From positions 124,001 through 188,000 of the forward strand of contig JAIQDT010003817.1 in the NCBI GenBank assembly GCA_021521415.1: a DNA stretch of 64,000 bases. Reading direction: 5' to 3'. The stretch is from Bidens hawaiensis (lineage: Eukaryota; Streptophyta; Magnoliopsida; Asterales; Asteraceae). Made by a program: the position numbers and the translations under genes. Below are positions 35,768 to 48,100 of the stretch, one piece after another (the stretch's first letter is position 1; each line of letters starts with the position of its first letter). The notes beneath the pieces are model-generated. The model had not been told where the DNA came from and made no database searches. It was given only the letters and a program-made list of their open reading frames with translations.

Positions 35768-38700
35768 TGTCACACCCCGACTAGGTAGTTGCGGAAGCGT
35801 ATTACGGGAATGTAACAGATAACACTGGTATCAACAACATTGTTTATAAAGAAATTCATAACTAATTTACATCATAATACATGGGTTGGTACTAAGTTTA
35901 CAAACTAGATGAGAAAAACACATAACCGGTTTACGAGCTTCTTATACAGTATTATATCTGCGTCTATTCACAGCTATTCAACTTTCTTCCTAACACCAAG
36001 CATGTAAGCAAATCATTCCACTTTTGCTTTACCTGAAAAGCATGTTAAAACGGGTCAACTACGTCTAGTTGGTGAGTTTCAAGTTTCACGAGTTTCAATG
36101 AAATCAGTACACGAGTTCGTAAAGTTTACAGTGTGTATGTATATATGTCTGTGTATGATGCATTATACTAAGCCACAAGTGAAACCGAAACGAGCTATAC
36201 TGCATGGCCTCTCCTGCCCATGCACTCCTGTTGGCATTTAACAGCCAATTTGCCCCATGTATGTACTATGTCTAACACCACATAGCAGTATGTAAATATA
36301 TAATGACAATGTGCAACTGGTTTTTACATATGTTCCGGCTTACCCCACCGGCTCTGTCACAGTTGGGTTTGTCAAACCGATAGTACTATCCACACGCCAC
36401 CGGCACGAAGTTAATCACTTGTGTTTGTGGGGACTTGTCAAGTGTTAGTACTTATATAATCCACATCATCACACGTTTTCAAGTATAACAGTTTATGTAA
36501 ACATGCTTTTCACCCCAAAAGTTCGTAACACAGTTTAGAAAGTGGGGGTCGTGAAACTCACCTTATCGTAGTTCGCACAGAAATCACGTATCAAATAGTC
36601 AGATGTCTCGTTTATAGCCTGATTCCTATAAACGGTATCGTATCGTTAATACTAATAGAGTGTTCAAGCTAAGTCGGGCTGTATAGATAATCTGGGTATA
36701 GCTGTTAGGCCCAGAACATGACCATAGTCTTAGATTGTGACGTTGTATACTATGAAATGTTTAAAACTGGATTTGGCTCAGTTTCACCGTTTTCCGAGCC
36801 TAGCTTAATTGATCGTTTATACGTTTCGGGATTAGGTAAGATCACATCAAACTTAAGTAAATATATTGATTGATAAAATAATTTGATTTATGAAAGAATT
36901 TTAAGGTTTCGGTGTCTGGTTTGATTGCAGGGTTCGTTTCCGTTTTTACACGGTTTTAATTATACAAAACGCGCACAATTCACCCGAATTGTCCGGAATT
37001 TTCGTAAAAAGTTCGTTTTTATTAATATCATTCAAAAATATGATATTTGGCCACTTTTGAGATTTTGACATACCAGTCAGTCCGTTTAAACACAAAACTG
37101 CCGGTTTCGTTAAAACAATTATAATTTAAATCTTTGATTAATCATAACTAAATATGTACTTATATATAAATTATGTAAATTTTTGTAAAAATACATTAAG
37201 ACATGGAGAATTTTATAAAAATATTTTCAGAAATTTTATGATTATTTATTTATTTATAAAAATTCATTTTAGAGGTTATAATCGTGTAATAAATGGCCCG
37301 TTTATATCAAACGACCTCCGAAAAATCCCATAATTTTTACCAATGGCCTCAATGTCATTACATAGCCCCTGCAAAATTTCCAGAACCTAACCCTTTTGAC
37401 AAAATGCCTTTTTGTGCGTTTTTCGGCTGTTAAAATTCGGTTAAGCCATGATTACACAAACCATACTTAGACATTTCCAATGATTCCCAAACTTTACCAG
37501 TGATCTTAACATCACATATTAAACTCCAAAACCAAGTTTCATAATTTTTCAATGTGTTTAGCTATTTTTCCCAAATAAACGCTCATAAACGGGAATAAAT
37601 TCACCAAATATTCTCCGTTTATCGAAAAATTACCAAATTTGAACAGAAACTCATTTATATGATCCCTAATGTCCCTGCAAATTTTCACAAGCTAACAACA
37701 GGCACGTCACAACCTAATACTAAACAGCCCCTAAACGAGTGTTACGGGTTTACCTTGTCGGTTTTCGATGAATTTTGCTAGTTTAAACGATTCTCCGGGT
37801 CTCGGGTTGCAAACTCAGTATATCTACATATCATATAACATCAAACCAAGCATAAATCATCCATGTAACAGCCTTGAAAATTAGGGTTTCGGTTTTGGAT
37901 TCAAACCGAACTTTCTAACCGTAAAAACGTTGTATTCATGTTCTAATCCGCGTTTTTGACCAAAAAAAGTATATGTTCCTGGTTTGTAAACATGTTTAAC
38001 ATCAAAACATAATTTTACTTGATTTTTAGGGTTTTTGGATGGTTAAACATGTTTAAAACTAATTAAAACATGTTTATATGTTAATCATATGCATCAAACT
38101 TTGTTAAAACTTGATAGAATTGGATCTTACCTTAGGGTTTGAAAGGAAGTTGAGAAAACAGAGGTTTAGAGCTGCTGGACTTGAAAGTTTGTTGTATGTT
38201 AAAATGAATAACAAAGCTTATGGAGTAAGCTTTATAAAAGAAAAAAAAAACATGTGGGATAGTTTCTTTTTTTTTTTTTTTTGGCCGATCGGAATCATAA
38301 AGCAGCCCCTAATGGGCTGTTTTGGCCCATTAACCTAACCATACAAGCCCAAACATGAAAAGCCCACTTTAAATTTAGTTCGGGTCCGGTTTTTCGCAAG
38401 AAAATTAATTCGGGTGTGAGAAATAACGTAAAAACGAGTGTTTTTCAGCTTATTTTGTAAAATAAGAAAAACGTACTGACTCGTTGTAAAATTCCAAAAT
38501 ATTTTCACGGATTGCTTAGAACATATCATATAAGTGTTTTATAAATCTTTTTTCGGCTTAACGGATGCTACAATGCTTGTTTTGACATTAACGATTGCGT
38601 TTAAGCTTATAGCGTATCGATAAACGAAACCTTTTTCGTTTAAAGAGTTTTAAACGTACTGGAGCCTAAATATCAATATGTTAGCCTCTATAACATATAT

Positions 38701-38845
38701 ATAACTCGTATATGACCCCTCAGTATGTATACGGGTCATATTTAGTATCGGTCGGTTACTCGTTTAAGCACTACGAATTAACCGATTTATCGTTTACTTG
38801 TTACGTAAAGAATATAGTGTACCTCGTTTTGTCATGAATGTCACA
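35768..38845 (-). mobile_element. Gypsy-D 3' LTR
   Basis: Plus strand TGTCACACCCCG...GAATGTCACA. In element orientation: donor-like AAG/GTGAGTTTCACG (36561), ATAGTACTAT block (36365-36389), CAACTA-GACG-TAGTTG hairpin (36056-36071), acceptor-like TTTTCAG/GT (36033). A poly(T) run at 38264-38281 differs in length between the LTRs. Confidence 0.95.
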
Positions 38846-38859
38846 TTCTCCCCCCGTTA
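38846..38859 (-). promoter_or_regulatory. Gypsy-D polypurine tract
   Basis: Minus strand AACGGGGGGAGAA directly before the LTR start TGTGACATTC. A perfect hairpin AAATTTCG-GGGA-CGAAATTT (38862-38881) lies immediately upstream, at the end of pol. Confidence 0.9.
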
Positions 38860-38879
38860 AGAAATTTCGTCCCCGAAAT

Positions 38880-41678
38880 TTAATGTGTCATCGGTTTTCT
38901 AGGGAACAGGTGTGGGTATTTCTTTCGGAATTCGTCCTTTCGTTCCCAAGTATATTCGGGTCCTTGTTTTGAATTCCACCGAACTTTTACCAATGAAATT
39001 TTGTTGTGTCGTAACTGTTTGGTTTTCCCGTCTACAATTTCTACCGGTTCCTCTACGAAGTTAAGTTTTTCGTTGATCTGAACATCTTCCAGTGGTACTA
39101 TTGTCGTTTCATCAGTCAAACACTTTTTCAGATTCGATACATGAAACACGTCGTGAATAGTGCTCAGTTCTAAGGGTAGTTTTAATCGGTAAGCTACGGG
39201 ACCAATTTTTGCGATAATCTCAAAAGGTCCGATGTATCTCGGGGCTAGTTTACCAGTCTTTCCAAATCTTATAACACCCTTCCATGGCGATACTTTTAAA
39301 AATACCTTATCACCTACTTCAAAAGATAACGGTTTTCTGCGAATATCGGCATAACTCTTTTGTCGGTCACGGGCAGCTTTCAATTTTTGTTTAACCTGGT
39401 GAATCTTATCGGTGGTTTCCTGAATTAAATCGGATCTTGAAATTTGAGTATCACCCACTTCTGTCCAACATAGTGGTGATCTACATTTTCGCCCGTATAG
39501 AGCTTCATAAGGTGCTGCTTGTATACTACTATGATAACTGTTATTGTAAGAGAATTCAATGAGTGGGAGGTGTTGATCCCAATTCCCTTTGAAGTCCAGT
39601 ACACAAGCACGAAGTAAATCTTCTAAGGTTTGGATGGTTCGTTCGGATTGACCATCAGTTTGGGGATGGTAAGCCGTACTTAGGTCGATTCGGGTTCCCA
39701 AAGCTTCTTGTACTGCTTGCCAGAAATGTGAAGTAAAGTGACTGTCTCGATCGGAAATAATCGAAAGAGGTACTCCGTGTCGAGATACTATTTCATCAAT
39801 GTAAATTTGAGCGAGTTTTTCGGTGGTGTAGTTGTTACGGATGGGAATAAAGTGTGCGGATTTGGTTAATCGGTCCACAATTATCCAAATTGCGTTGTGT
39901 CCTCGAGAAGTTTTAGGAAGGTGTGTCACAAAGTCCATAGTAATTTGTTCCCATTTCCATTGTGGGATTTCGGGTTGTTGTAACATTCCCGAAGGTTTTT
40001 GATATTCCGCCTTTACCCTTGCACATGTTGCACATTTACTTACATACACGGCTATATCCTTTTTCATACCAGGCCACCAGTAAAATTCTTTGACATCCTT
40101 ATACATCTTATCAGTACCTGGATGAATAGAATATTTGGATTTGTGTGCTTCATCAAGTATCAGCTTTCGGAGTTTATGAAGTGTTGGAATCCAGACCCGG
40201 TTTTTGTAATAATATACTTCATCGGTTCTCTTCTCAAAATTCTTTTCATTTCCATGTAGTTCTTCTTTTTCTAGCTGATCTGCCTTCAAGGCCTCATCTT
40301 GTGCAATGCGAACTTGTTCGGTTAGGCTACTTTGAACAATCATTCCGAGTGCTCGTACCCTTAATGGTCTGATTCTGTCTTTTCGGCTTAAAGCATCGGC
40401 TACTACGTTAGCCTTACCCGGATGGTATTTAATCTCACAATCATAATCATTTAACAGTTCTACCCATCTTCTTTGTCTCATGTTTAGCTCCTTCTGATCG
40501 AATATGTGTTGTAAGCTTTTGTGATCAGTATAGATGGTACATTTAGTGCCATACAAGTAATGCCTCCAAATCTTCAATGCAAAGATAACTGCTCCCAATT
40601 CCAAATCATGGGTCGTATAATTCTTTTCATGTACTTTTAATTGTCGGGAAGCATATGCTATTACTTTCTTTCTTTGCATCAGTACGCATCCTAAACCTTT
40701 ACGAGATGCGTCACAATATACCACCAATTCATCAGTTCCATCTGGAAGGCTTAATATTGGAGCCTCACATAACTTCTGTTTTAACGTTTGAAAGGCCATT
40801 TCTTGTTCTTCTCCCCATTCATATGCTCGATCTTTTTGAGTTAGGAGGGTTAGAGGTTGTGCAATACTTGAAAAGTTTTCAATAAATCTTCTATAATACC
40901 CGGCTAGTCCTAAGAATTGACGAATTTCTCTTGGTGACTTAGGCACTTGCCAATTCTTAATGGCCTCAATTTTACTTGGGTCTACTTGGATTCCTTGATG
41001 GTTCACAATGTGTCCCAAAAACTGTACTTCTTGCAGCCAAAACTCACATTTGGACAACTTTGCGTATAATTTCTCTTGCCTCAATAATTTTAAGATTTCA
41101 CGCAAATGTTGTTCGTGTTCCTCCTTACTTCTTGAATATATCAAAATGTCATCAATAAACACTATCACAAACTTGTCAAGGTAAGGTTTGCAAATTCGGT
41201 TCATGAGGTCCATAAACACTGCGGGTACATTTGTCAACCCAAACGGCATAACCAAAAATTCATAGTGACCATACCGAGTTCGGAAAGCTGTTTTTGGTAC
41301 GTCTTCTTCCTGAATTCTTACTTGATGATAACCAGATCTAAGATCAATTTTTGAAAAATACTTCGCACCTTGGAGTTGATCAAACAAGTCATCAATTCGA
41401 GGTAAGGGGTATCTATTCTTTATAGTCACTTTATTCAATTCCCGGTAATCAATACACATTCGAAAACTCCCGTCTTTCTTCTTTACAAACAACACTGGTG
41501 CTCCCCACGGTGAGTAACTAGGGCGAATAAAACCCCTGTCCAGTAATTCTTGTAACTGGTTGGACAGTTCTTGCATTTCAGAAGGCGCAAGTCTATAAGG
41601 TGCCTTAGCAATGGGTGCTGCTCCCGGTATCAAGTCAATACGGAATTCAACTTGTCGGGTCGGTGGTAAACCAGGCAA
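38880..41678 (-). CDS. Gypsy-D RT, RNase H, integrase and chromodomain
   Basis: 932 open codons, in frame with the upstream gag-protease across a single TAG; the first codon after it is TTG, so this is the second half of one polyprotein and not a separately started gene. Reverse transcriptase occupies about residues 45-230 ([24 protein letters not shown] with Asp 176-177). RNase H is about 310-430 ([28 protein letters not shown]). The integrase HHCC domain is about 500-560 and the catalytic core about 575-740 ([28 protein letters not shown]). A chromodomain ends the protein ([16 protein letters not shown]). All key residues are present. It copies element RNA into DNA and inserts it, probably into heterochromatin. 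Confidence 0.95.
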   Translation of the reverse strand: MPGLPPTRQVEFRIDLIPGAAPIAKAPYRLAPSEMQELSNQLQELLDRGFIRPSYSPWGAPVLFVKKKDGSFRMCIDYRELNKVTIKNRYPLPRIDDLFDQLQGAKYFSKIDLRSGYHQVRIQEEDVPKTAFRTRYGHYEFLVMPFGLTNVPAVFMDLMNRICKPYLDKFVIVFIDDILIYSRSKEEHEQHLREILKLLRQEKLYAKLSKCEFWLQEVQFLGHIVNHQGIQVDPSKIEAIKNWQVPKSPREIRQFLGLAGYYRRFIENFSSIAQPLTLLTQKDRAYEWGEEQEMAFQTLKQKLCEAPILSLPDGTDELVVYCDASRKGLGCVLMQRKKVIAYASRQLKVHEKNYTTHDLELGAVIFALKIWRHYLYGTKCTIYTDHKSLQHIFDQKELNMRQRRWVELLNDYDCEIKYHPGKANVVADALSRKDRIRPLRVRALGMIVQSSLTEQVRIAQDEALKADQLEKEELHGNEKNFEKRTDEVYYYKNRVWIPTLHKLRKLILDEAHKSKYSIHPGTDKMYKDVKEFYWWPGMKKDIAVYVSKCATCARVKAEYQKPSGMLQQPEIPQWKWEQITMDFVTHLPKTSRGHNAIWIIVDRLTKSAHFIPIRNNYTTEKLAQIYIDEIVSRHGVPLSIISDRDSHFTSHFWQAVQEALGTRIDLSTAYHPQTDGQSERTIQTLEDLLRACVLDFKGNWDQHLPLIEFSYNNSYHSSIQAAPYEALYGRKCRSPLCWTEVGDTQISRSDLIQETTDKIHQVKQKLKAARDRQKSYADIRRKPLSFEVGDKVFLKVSPWKGVIRFGKTGKLAPRYIGPFEIIAKIGPVAYRLKLPLELSTIHDVFHVSNLKKCLTDETTIVPLEDVQINEKLNFVEEPVEIVDGKTKQLRHNKISLVKVRWNSKQGPEYTWERKDEFRKKYPHLFPRKPMTH

Positions 41679-43670
41679 CTAATCGGGGAATACATCTGAA
41701 TACTCGTGTACCACTGGGATGTCTTCCATTCGTTTTTCCTCGGGTTCCTTAACTGTTACACTCGCCAAGTATAAAGTACAACCTTGGCGTAAATATCTCA
41801 ATGCCTTAAGTTGAGATATGAGAGGCAGTACCGTACCAGATTTTTCACTTTGAACAATCATAGCTTCATCATTCGAAAGAGGTATTCTAACGGTCTTATC
41901 CTTACAGACAATTTCAGCTTTATACTTAGATAGCCAGTCCATACCGACTATAACATCGAAACTTCCCAGTTCCACTGGAAGTAAATCAATAAGGAATGGG
42001 TGGTCGTTTAAGATAAGGGAACAGTCTCGGACTATTCGGTTAACAAGTATAGACTTACCGTTAGCGAGTTCTATAGTATATGGTTTTGTTAGTTCACTAA
42101 CCGGCATATTTTCTAAAGGTAAGAAGTTAACAGATATGAAACTTCTATCGGCACCCGTATCAAACAAAACTGAAGCATACTGACCCGAAACTAAGAATGT
42201 ACCTGTCACCACATTCGGATCTTGACGCGCTTCACCCGGTCCTAATACAAATGCGCGTCCCTTAGCTGCATTGGAGGTTGATGCTTGTGCTTGGTTCTGC
42301 CTTCTCACTGCACCCGGGTTCAAATTGGGGCAGTATCTCCGAAAGTGTTCCGTACTGCCACATTCATAGCAGGCACGGAGGTTCGTGGTAGGTGGGGTTT
42401 GTTGGTTGAGTTGTGGGCGGGTTGGTTGAGGTCGAGAGAGTTGAGTTGATTGCGGTGGACGGTTAACAGTGTTGGTGGGGGTTCTACAGTTGGGGGCATA
42501 GTGTCCCGTTCTTCCACACTTTTGACAGATTATCGGTTTGCAATCACCCACATGATGAAAGTTACATCTTCTGCACTTCGGTAACGTCCCTTTATAGGTC
42601 TCTTGTTTTACATTAGAACTGGTCATGACATAACTTCGGGTATTCAGACGAGTCCGCTTGTTTTGAGGGTTTCCTTGCATTCTTGTCCCATAATCAGTTC
42701 GTTTTAAACTTGTTGTTTCACCTGGCATCCTTATCACTCCACTTCTTATCAGATCAAAAGTAACGACACCCGTTTGAGATACAGCACTTTCTAATGTCGG
42801 GTGGGCAACTGAATTCACTATACTTCTCACAGCAGGGGTCAGACCCCAGATATAACGTTCAATTCGCTTCGCTTCCGGTGTAACTAACCATGGCACTAAG
42901 CGGGACAGTTCGTTAAAATGATTCGTGTATCCCACATGGTCTGCTCCTTTCATTTCCAGATTCCATAACTCGTGTTCCAACCTCTGAATCTCACTTTTAG
43001 GACAAAAATGCTCTAGCATGAGGGTTTTTAATTCAGTCCATGACATACGATTAATAGCATCTTGTCCCCTTATTTGGACTACCGTGTTCCACCACATCAG
43101 CGCTTGGTCTAGAAACATACTGGTAGCATATTTGACCACGCGGTTCGGTGGACACTCACTGATATTAATTACTGATTCGGTCTTTTCTATCCATTTGACC
43201 AGTCCGCTAGGTCCTTCAATACCCTTAAACTCAATCGGTTTACATGATGTAAATTGTTTGAATGAGTACTCCTGACGCGGGGGTTCTCGGTTATTATTAT
43301 TGTTATTATCGGTATTGGTCTGAGTATTATCATTGTTAGTTGTGTTAGCAACCGGTACAGGGTTCGGAATATTATCAGGGTGCACAACAGGTTCTGGGTT
43401 CCCTGTGACATTCATAGTTGGGAGAGTGTTATTATTATTTATGACATTATCAGTATTCACCGGGATAGTAACACCCGGGGCTACATTAGTGTCCGGCGGA
43501 GGTGTATTAACAGTGGCCGTGGTGGTGCTCGTAGGTTGATTAACAGTATTGTTAGCACGTATGCCAGCAGTGACTTGGGCTACAATTGTTGGTATCACTG
43601 CTTGTAGTTGACGAGCAATCATTGCGGCCACTTCCGCCTCAGACAAAAGGTTTGTTTTCTTCGGGGCCAT
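41679..43670 (-). CDS. Gypsy-D Gag and protease
   Basis: 663 codons starting MAPKKTNLLSE. An Asn/Thr/Pro-rich stretch (about 45-130) precedes the capsid-type domain (about 135-290; WIEKTESVINISECPPN, ALMWWNTVVQ, EAKRIERYIWGL). Three cysteine knuckles follow at about 365-440 (CRRCNFHHVGDC, CQKCGRTGHYAPNC, CYECGSTEHFRRYC). The protease is at the end, with FDTGADRSF (Asp 504) and VIVGMDWL. The frame ends FPD-TAG, where the related gypsy-C reads straight on into RT. Gag packages the RNA; the protease cuts the polyprotein. The TAG would block pol unless read through. Confidence 0.95.
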   Translation of the reverse strand: MAPKKTNLLSEAEVAAMIARQLQAVIPTIVAQVTAGIRANNTVNQPTSTTTATVNTPPPDTNVAPGVTIPVNTDNVINNNNTLPTMNVTGNPEPVVHPDNIPNPVPVANTTNNDNTQTNTDNNNNNNREPPRQEYSFKQFTSCKPIEFKGIEGPSGLVKWIEKTESVINISECPPNRVVKYATSMFLDQALMWWNTVVQIRGQDAINRMSWTELKTLMLEHFCPKSEIQRLEHELWNLEMKGADHVGYTNHFNELSRLVPWLVTPEAKRIERYIWGLTPAVRSIVNSVAHPTLESAVSQTGVVTFDLIRSGVIRMPGETTSLKRTDYGTRMQGNPQNKRTRLNTRSYVMTSSNVKQETYKGTLPKCRRCNFHHVGDCKPIICQKCGRTGHYAPNCRTPTNTVNRPPQSTQLSRPQPTRPQLNQQTPPTTNLRACYECGSTEHFRRYCPNLNPGAVRRQNQAQASTSNAAKGRAFVLGPGEARQDPNVVTGTFLVSGQYASVLFDTGADRSFISVNFLPLENMPVSELTKPYTIELANGKSILVNRIVRDCSLILNDHPFLIDLLPVELGSFDVIVGMDWLSKYKAEIVCKDKTVRIPLSNDEAMIVQSEKSGTVLPLISQLKALRYLRQGCTLYLASVTVKEPEEKRMEDIPVVHEYSDVFPD

Positions 43671-44027
43671 TCTATAGAATAATCAATTATATAATAATCA
43701 ATATCATTTCACTATGATCAGCACAACTTTACGATATTACACTTTCACAACACATAACTATGCCAAAGAAAACACGTTTGTATTAATTATAATCATTACT
43801 GTACATATGCATCCAAAATCAGCGCATAGGCTTAACCTGGTATAGGCCAGCGCTTGTATAAGCGTATTAAAATTTGTCACTAAGTGACATGTAGACTTAA
43901 CCCGATAAGGGCCAGTGCTTGAGATAGTACTAAACCACAAACAACTTCCAAGTCAGCCCAACATGCTGTAACAAAATGCTGCTTGGGATATCAAAAGACT
44001 ATATACATAAGACCAGACTACTAGGTC
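43671..44027. other. Spacer between extra ORF and gag in gypsy-D
   Basis: About 360 bp, non-coding. It holds two related CTTAACCYGRTA-type pieces (near 43832 and 43895) with GCCAG and GCTTG words, suggesting a small internal duplication. Confidence 0.5.
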
Positions 44028-44774
44028 CTATCCATTCTTTGCAACATGAAGCCACAACCAAACAACAGCAGCCACTAGGGCCGCATTAACCGCTAAACAC
44101 GCTCCCAGTAGTATCATCGCTCGATCCTGACGCCCATGGCTGTGAGCACTGGATCTTTGCACAATTCTGATTTCTTGCTGCATGTATCGCATGTGATCTT
44201 GCATATCATATCTATGCAGGTTTAGGTTATTTATAGAGTGTGAGTGGTCTAAAAGCTGATCAGTTGCTAAACCAAACCATGCTGAATCAGAATGACGAGG
44301 TGGCTCGGGTACCGGGGCGGGTAAACCCCAAGTAGGAATAGGTATCTCGGTTACCTGGACACGCGATGTTTCTCCCCTATGGTACGTAGATCGAGGTGGG
44401 AGAGAAGTGTGCTCAGGTGGACGCACTGAAATGCGAGCAGTCTGACGGTTTCTAACAGTGGGTGGGGGTACTGGTGTATGTTGTACAGGTGGAGTAGGGG
44501 ATCTGGGTGCTCTAACAGGTGAACGATAAGCACTAGTAGCTCCCTGTCCTGTAACATTCCTAGGGGATTCCCTAGGGGGATAGGTGTCACAACGATAACC
44601 CGATAAGTCGGGTTGATCTGGGGGTACCTCGCGAGGAATTACCGCGTCTGCACCTTCTCCTATTTCCTCTGGTTCCTCCTCCGTTTCTTCTTCCGGATCC
44701 TCTTCCTCCTCCTCAGGCCTTGTTGGTAGGGTATTAGGTAAACGATCAGTAGTTCTTGACATATTCCTGCACAA
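44028..44774 (-). CDS. Extra ORF upstream of gag with C-terminal membrane segment, unknown function
   Basis: 248 codons on the gag strand, between PBS and gag. An in-frame Met at codon 5 (MSRTTDR) is an equally good start. Residues about 17-45 are very acidic (runs of Glu). Residues about 60-165 are rich in Pro, Arg, Ser and Thr. A Met/Gln-rich amphipathic part (MQDHMRYMQQEIRIVQ) follows. Residues 219-244 form one strongly hydrophobic segment (AMILLGACLAVNAALVAAVV then WLWLHV), leaving four residues after it, as in a tail-anchored membrane protein. I do not recognise the family. Env-like ORFs of plant elements usually lie after pol, so the position is odd. Ogre-type elements have an ORF before gag, but this element is a chromovirus. 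The intact frame in a young element argues that it is expressed. Confidence 0.7.
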   Translation of the reverse strand: MCRNMSRTTDRLPNTLPTRPEEEEEDPEEETEEEPEEIGEGADAVIPREVPPDQPDLSGYRCDTYPPRESPRNVTGQGATSAYRSPVRAPRSPTPPVQHTPVPPPTVRNRQTARISVRPPEHTSLPPRSTYHRGETSRVQVTEIPIPTWGLPAPVPEPPRHSDSAWFGLATDQLLDHSHSINNLNLHRYDMQDHMRYMQQEIRIVQRSSAHSHGRQDRAMILLGACLAVNAALVAAVVWLWLHVAKNG

Positions 44775-45129
44775 TTGTTAGTGATAAGAATAATATCCTT
44801 CTATATTAATCATAATAAAATACATGTAAATATTTATACACATAAGCACAAATAATTGTTTATATACACAAATATTTATTTATTATTATATTTTATACAC
44901 ATATGTTGCTGTTTTTACCTATTCGATTGTTTATCGACTTCTTCTCGAATTTCCTCGTACAAACAAGTCCGTTATTACGTTCCGGACCATAATAACCCAC
45001 TTGTCCATTCGCGTTCATCACGAGAATCATTCGTGTATATTATTTAATATTATTTTATTCCCAGAGTTAATCGAGCCTACGGTTATCTTAGGGTATCCTA
45101 AGGGACATCCTAATTCTTTATAACCAATG
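44775..45129. other. Gypsy-D leader between PBS and extra ORF
   Basis: About 355 bp, AT-rich (TATTTAT-rich around 44860-44900), non-coding. Confidence 0.5.
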
Positions 45130-45141
45130 GCTCTGATACCA
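45130..45141 (-). promoter_or_regulatory. Gypsy-D primer-binding site
   Basis: Minus strand TGGTATCAGAGC, initiator Met tRNA type, 5 nt from the LTR edge at 45147. Confidence 0.9.
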
Positions 45142-45146
45142 ACTTC

Positions 45147-48100
45147 TGTCATACCCCGACTAGGTAGTTGCGGAAGCGTATTACGGGAATGTAACAGATA
45201 ACACTGGTATCAACAACATTGTTTATAAAGAAATTCATAAACTAATTTACATCATAATACATGGGTTGGTACTAATTTTACAAACTAGATGAGAAAACAC
45301 ATAACCGGTTTACGAGCTTCTTATACAGTATTATATCTGCGTCTATTCACAGCTATTCAACTTTCTTCCTAACACCAAGCATGTAAGCAAATCATTCCAC
45401 TTTTGCTTTACCTGAAAAGCATGTTAAAACGGGTCAACTACGTCTAGTTGGTGAGTTTCAAGTTTCACGAGTTTCAATGAAATCAGTACACGAGTTCGTA
45501 AAGTTTACAGTGTGTATGTATATATGTCTGTGTATGATGCATTATACTAAGCCACAAGTGAAACCGAAACGAGCTATACTGCATGGCCTCTCCTGCCCAT
45601 GCACTCCTGTTGGCATTTAACAGCCAATTTGCCCCATGTATGTACTATGTCTAACACCACATAGCAGTATGTAAATATATAATGACAATGTGCAACTGGT
45701 TTTTACATATGTTCCGGCTTACCCCACCGGCTCTGTCATAGTTGGGTTTGTCAAACCGATAGTACTATCCACACGCCACCGGCACGAAGTTAATCACTTG
45801 TGTTTGTAGGGACTTGTCAAGTGTTAGTACTTAGATAATCCACATCATCACACGTTTTCAAGTATAACAGTTTATGTAAACATGCTTTTCACCCCAAAAG
45901 TTCGTAACACAGTTTAGAAAGTGGGGGTCGTGAAACTCACCTTATCGTAGTTCGCACAGAAATCACGTATCAAATAGTCAGATGTCTCGTTTATAGCCTG
46001 ATTCCTATAAACGGTATCGTATCGTTAATACTAGTAGAGTGTTCAAGCTAAGTCGGGCTGTATAGATAATCTGGGTATAGCTGTTAGGCCCAGAACATGA
46101 CCATAGTCTTAGATTGTGACGTTGTATACTATGAAATGTTTAAAACTGGATTTGGCTCAGTTTCACCGTTTTCCGAGCCTAGCGCAGTTGATCGTTTATA
46201 CGTTTCGGGATTAGGTAAGATCACATCAAACTTAAGTAAATATATTGATTGATAAAATAACTTGATTTATGAAAGAATTTTAAGGTTTCGGTGTCTGGTT
46301 TAATTGCAGGGTTCGTTTCCGTTTTTACACGGTTTTGATTATACAAAACGCGCACAATTCACCCGAATTGTCCGGAATTTTCGTAAAAAATTCGTTTTTA
46401 TTAATATCATTCAAAAATATGATATCTGGCCACTTTTGAGATTTTGACATACCAGTCAGTCCGTTAAACACAAAACTGCCGGTTTCGTTAAAACAATTAT
46501 AATTTAAATCTTTGATTAATCATAACTAAATATGTACTTATATATAAATTATGTAAATTTTTGTAAAAATACATTAAGACATGGAGAATTTTATAAAAAT
46601 ATTTTCAGAAATTTTATGATTATTTATTTATTTATAAAAATTCATTTTAGAGGTTATAATCGTGTAATAAATGGCCCGTTTATATCAAACGACCTCCGAA
46701 AAATCCCATAATTTTTACCAATTGCCTCAATCTCATTACATAGCCCCTTCAAAATTTCCAGAATCTAACTCTTTTGACAAAATGCCTTTTTGTGCGTTTT
46801 TCGGCTGTTAAAATTCGGTTAAGCCATGATTACACAAACCATACTTAGACATTTCCAATGATTCCCAAACTTTACCAGTGATCTTACCATCACATATTAA
46901 ACTCCAAAACCAAGTTTCATAATTTTTCAATGTGTTTAGCTATTTTTCCCAAATAAACGCTCATAAACGGGAATAAATTCACCAAATATTCTCCGTTTAT
47001 CGAAAAATTACCAAATTTGAACAGGGACTCATTTATATGATCCCTAATGTCCCTGCAAATTTTCACAAGCTAACAACAAGCACGTCACAACCTAATACTA
47101 AACAGCCCCTAAACGAGTGTTACGGGTTTACCTTGTCGGTTTTCGATGAATTTTGCTAGTTTAAACGATTCTCCGGGTCTCGGGTTGCAAACTCAGTATA
47201 TCTACATATCATATAACATCAAACCAAGCATAAATCATCCATGTAACAGCCTTGAAAATTAGGGTTTCGGTTTTGGATTCAAACCGAACTTTCTAACCGT
47301 AAAAACGTTGTATTCATGTTCTAATCCGCGTTTTTGACCAAAAAAGTATATGTTCCTGGTTTGTAAACATGTTTAACATCAAAACATAATTTTACTTGAT
47401 TTTTAGGGTTTTTGGATGGTTAAACATGTTTAAAACTAATTAAAACATGTTTATATGTTAATCATATGCATCAAACTTTGTTAAAACTTGATAGAATTGG
47501 ATCTTACCTTAGGGTTTGAAAGGAAGTTGAGAGAACAGAGGTTTAGAGCTGCTGGACTTGAAAGGTTGTTGTATGTTAAAATGAATAACAAAGCTTATGG
47601 AGTAAGCTTTATAAAAGAAAAAAAAAACATGTGGGATAGTTTCTTTTTTTTTTTTGGCCGATCGGAATCATAAAGCAGCCCCTAATGGGCTGTTTTGGCC
47701 CATTAACCTAACCATACAAGCCCAAACATGAAAAGCCCACTTTAAATTTAGTTCGGGTCCGGTTTTTCGCAAGAAAATTAATTCGGGTGTGAGAAATAAC
47801 GTAAAAACGAGTGTTTTTCAGCTTATTTTTGTAAAATAAGAAAAACGTACTGACTCGTTGTAAAATTCCAAAATATTTTCACGGATTGCTTAGAACATAT
47901 CATATAAGTGTTTTATAAATCTTTTTTCGGCTTAACGGATGCTACAATGCTTGTTTTGACATTAACGATTGCGTTTAAGCTTATAGCGTATCGATAAACG
48001 AAACCTTTTTCGTTTAAAGAGTTTTAAACGTACTGGAGCCTAAATATCAATATGTTAGCCTCTATAACATATATATAACTCGTATATGACCCCTCAGTAT

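Noticed and set aside
38111..47673. Open frames of 61-75 codons in both gypsy-D LTRs
   Set aside because: They are the same LTR sequence twice and run into the poly(T) tract; no conservation evidence.
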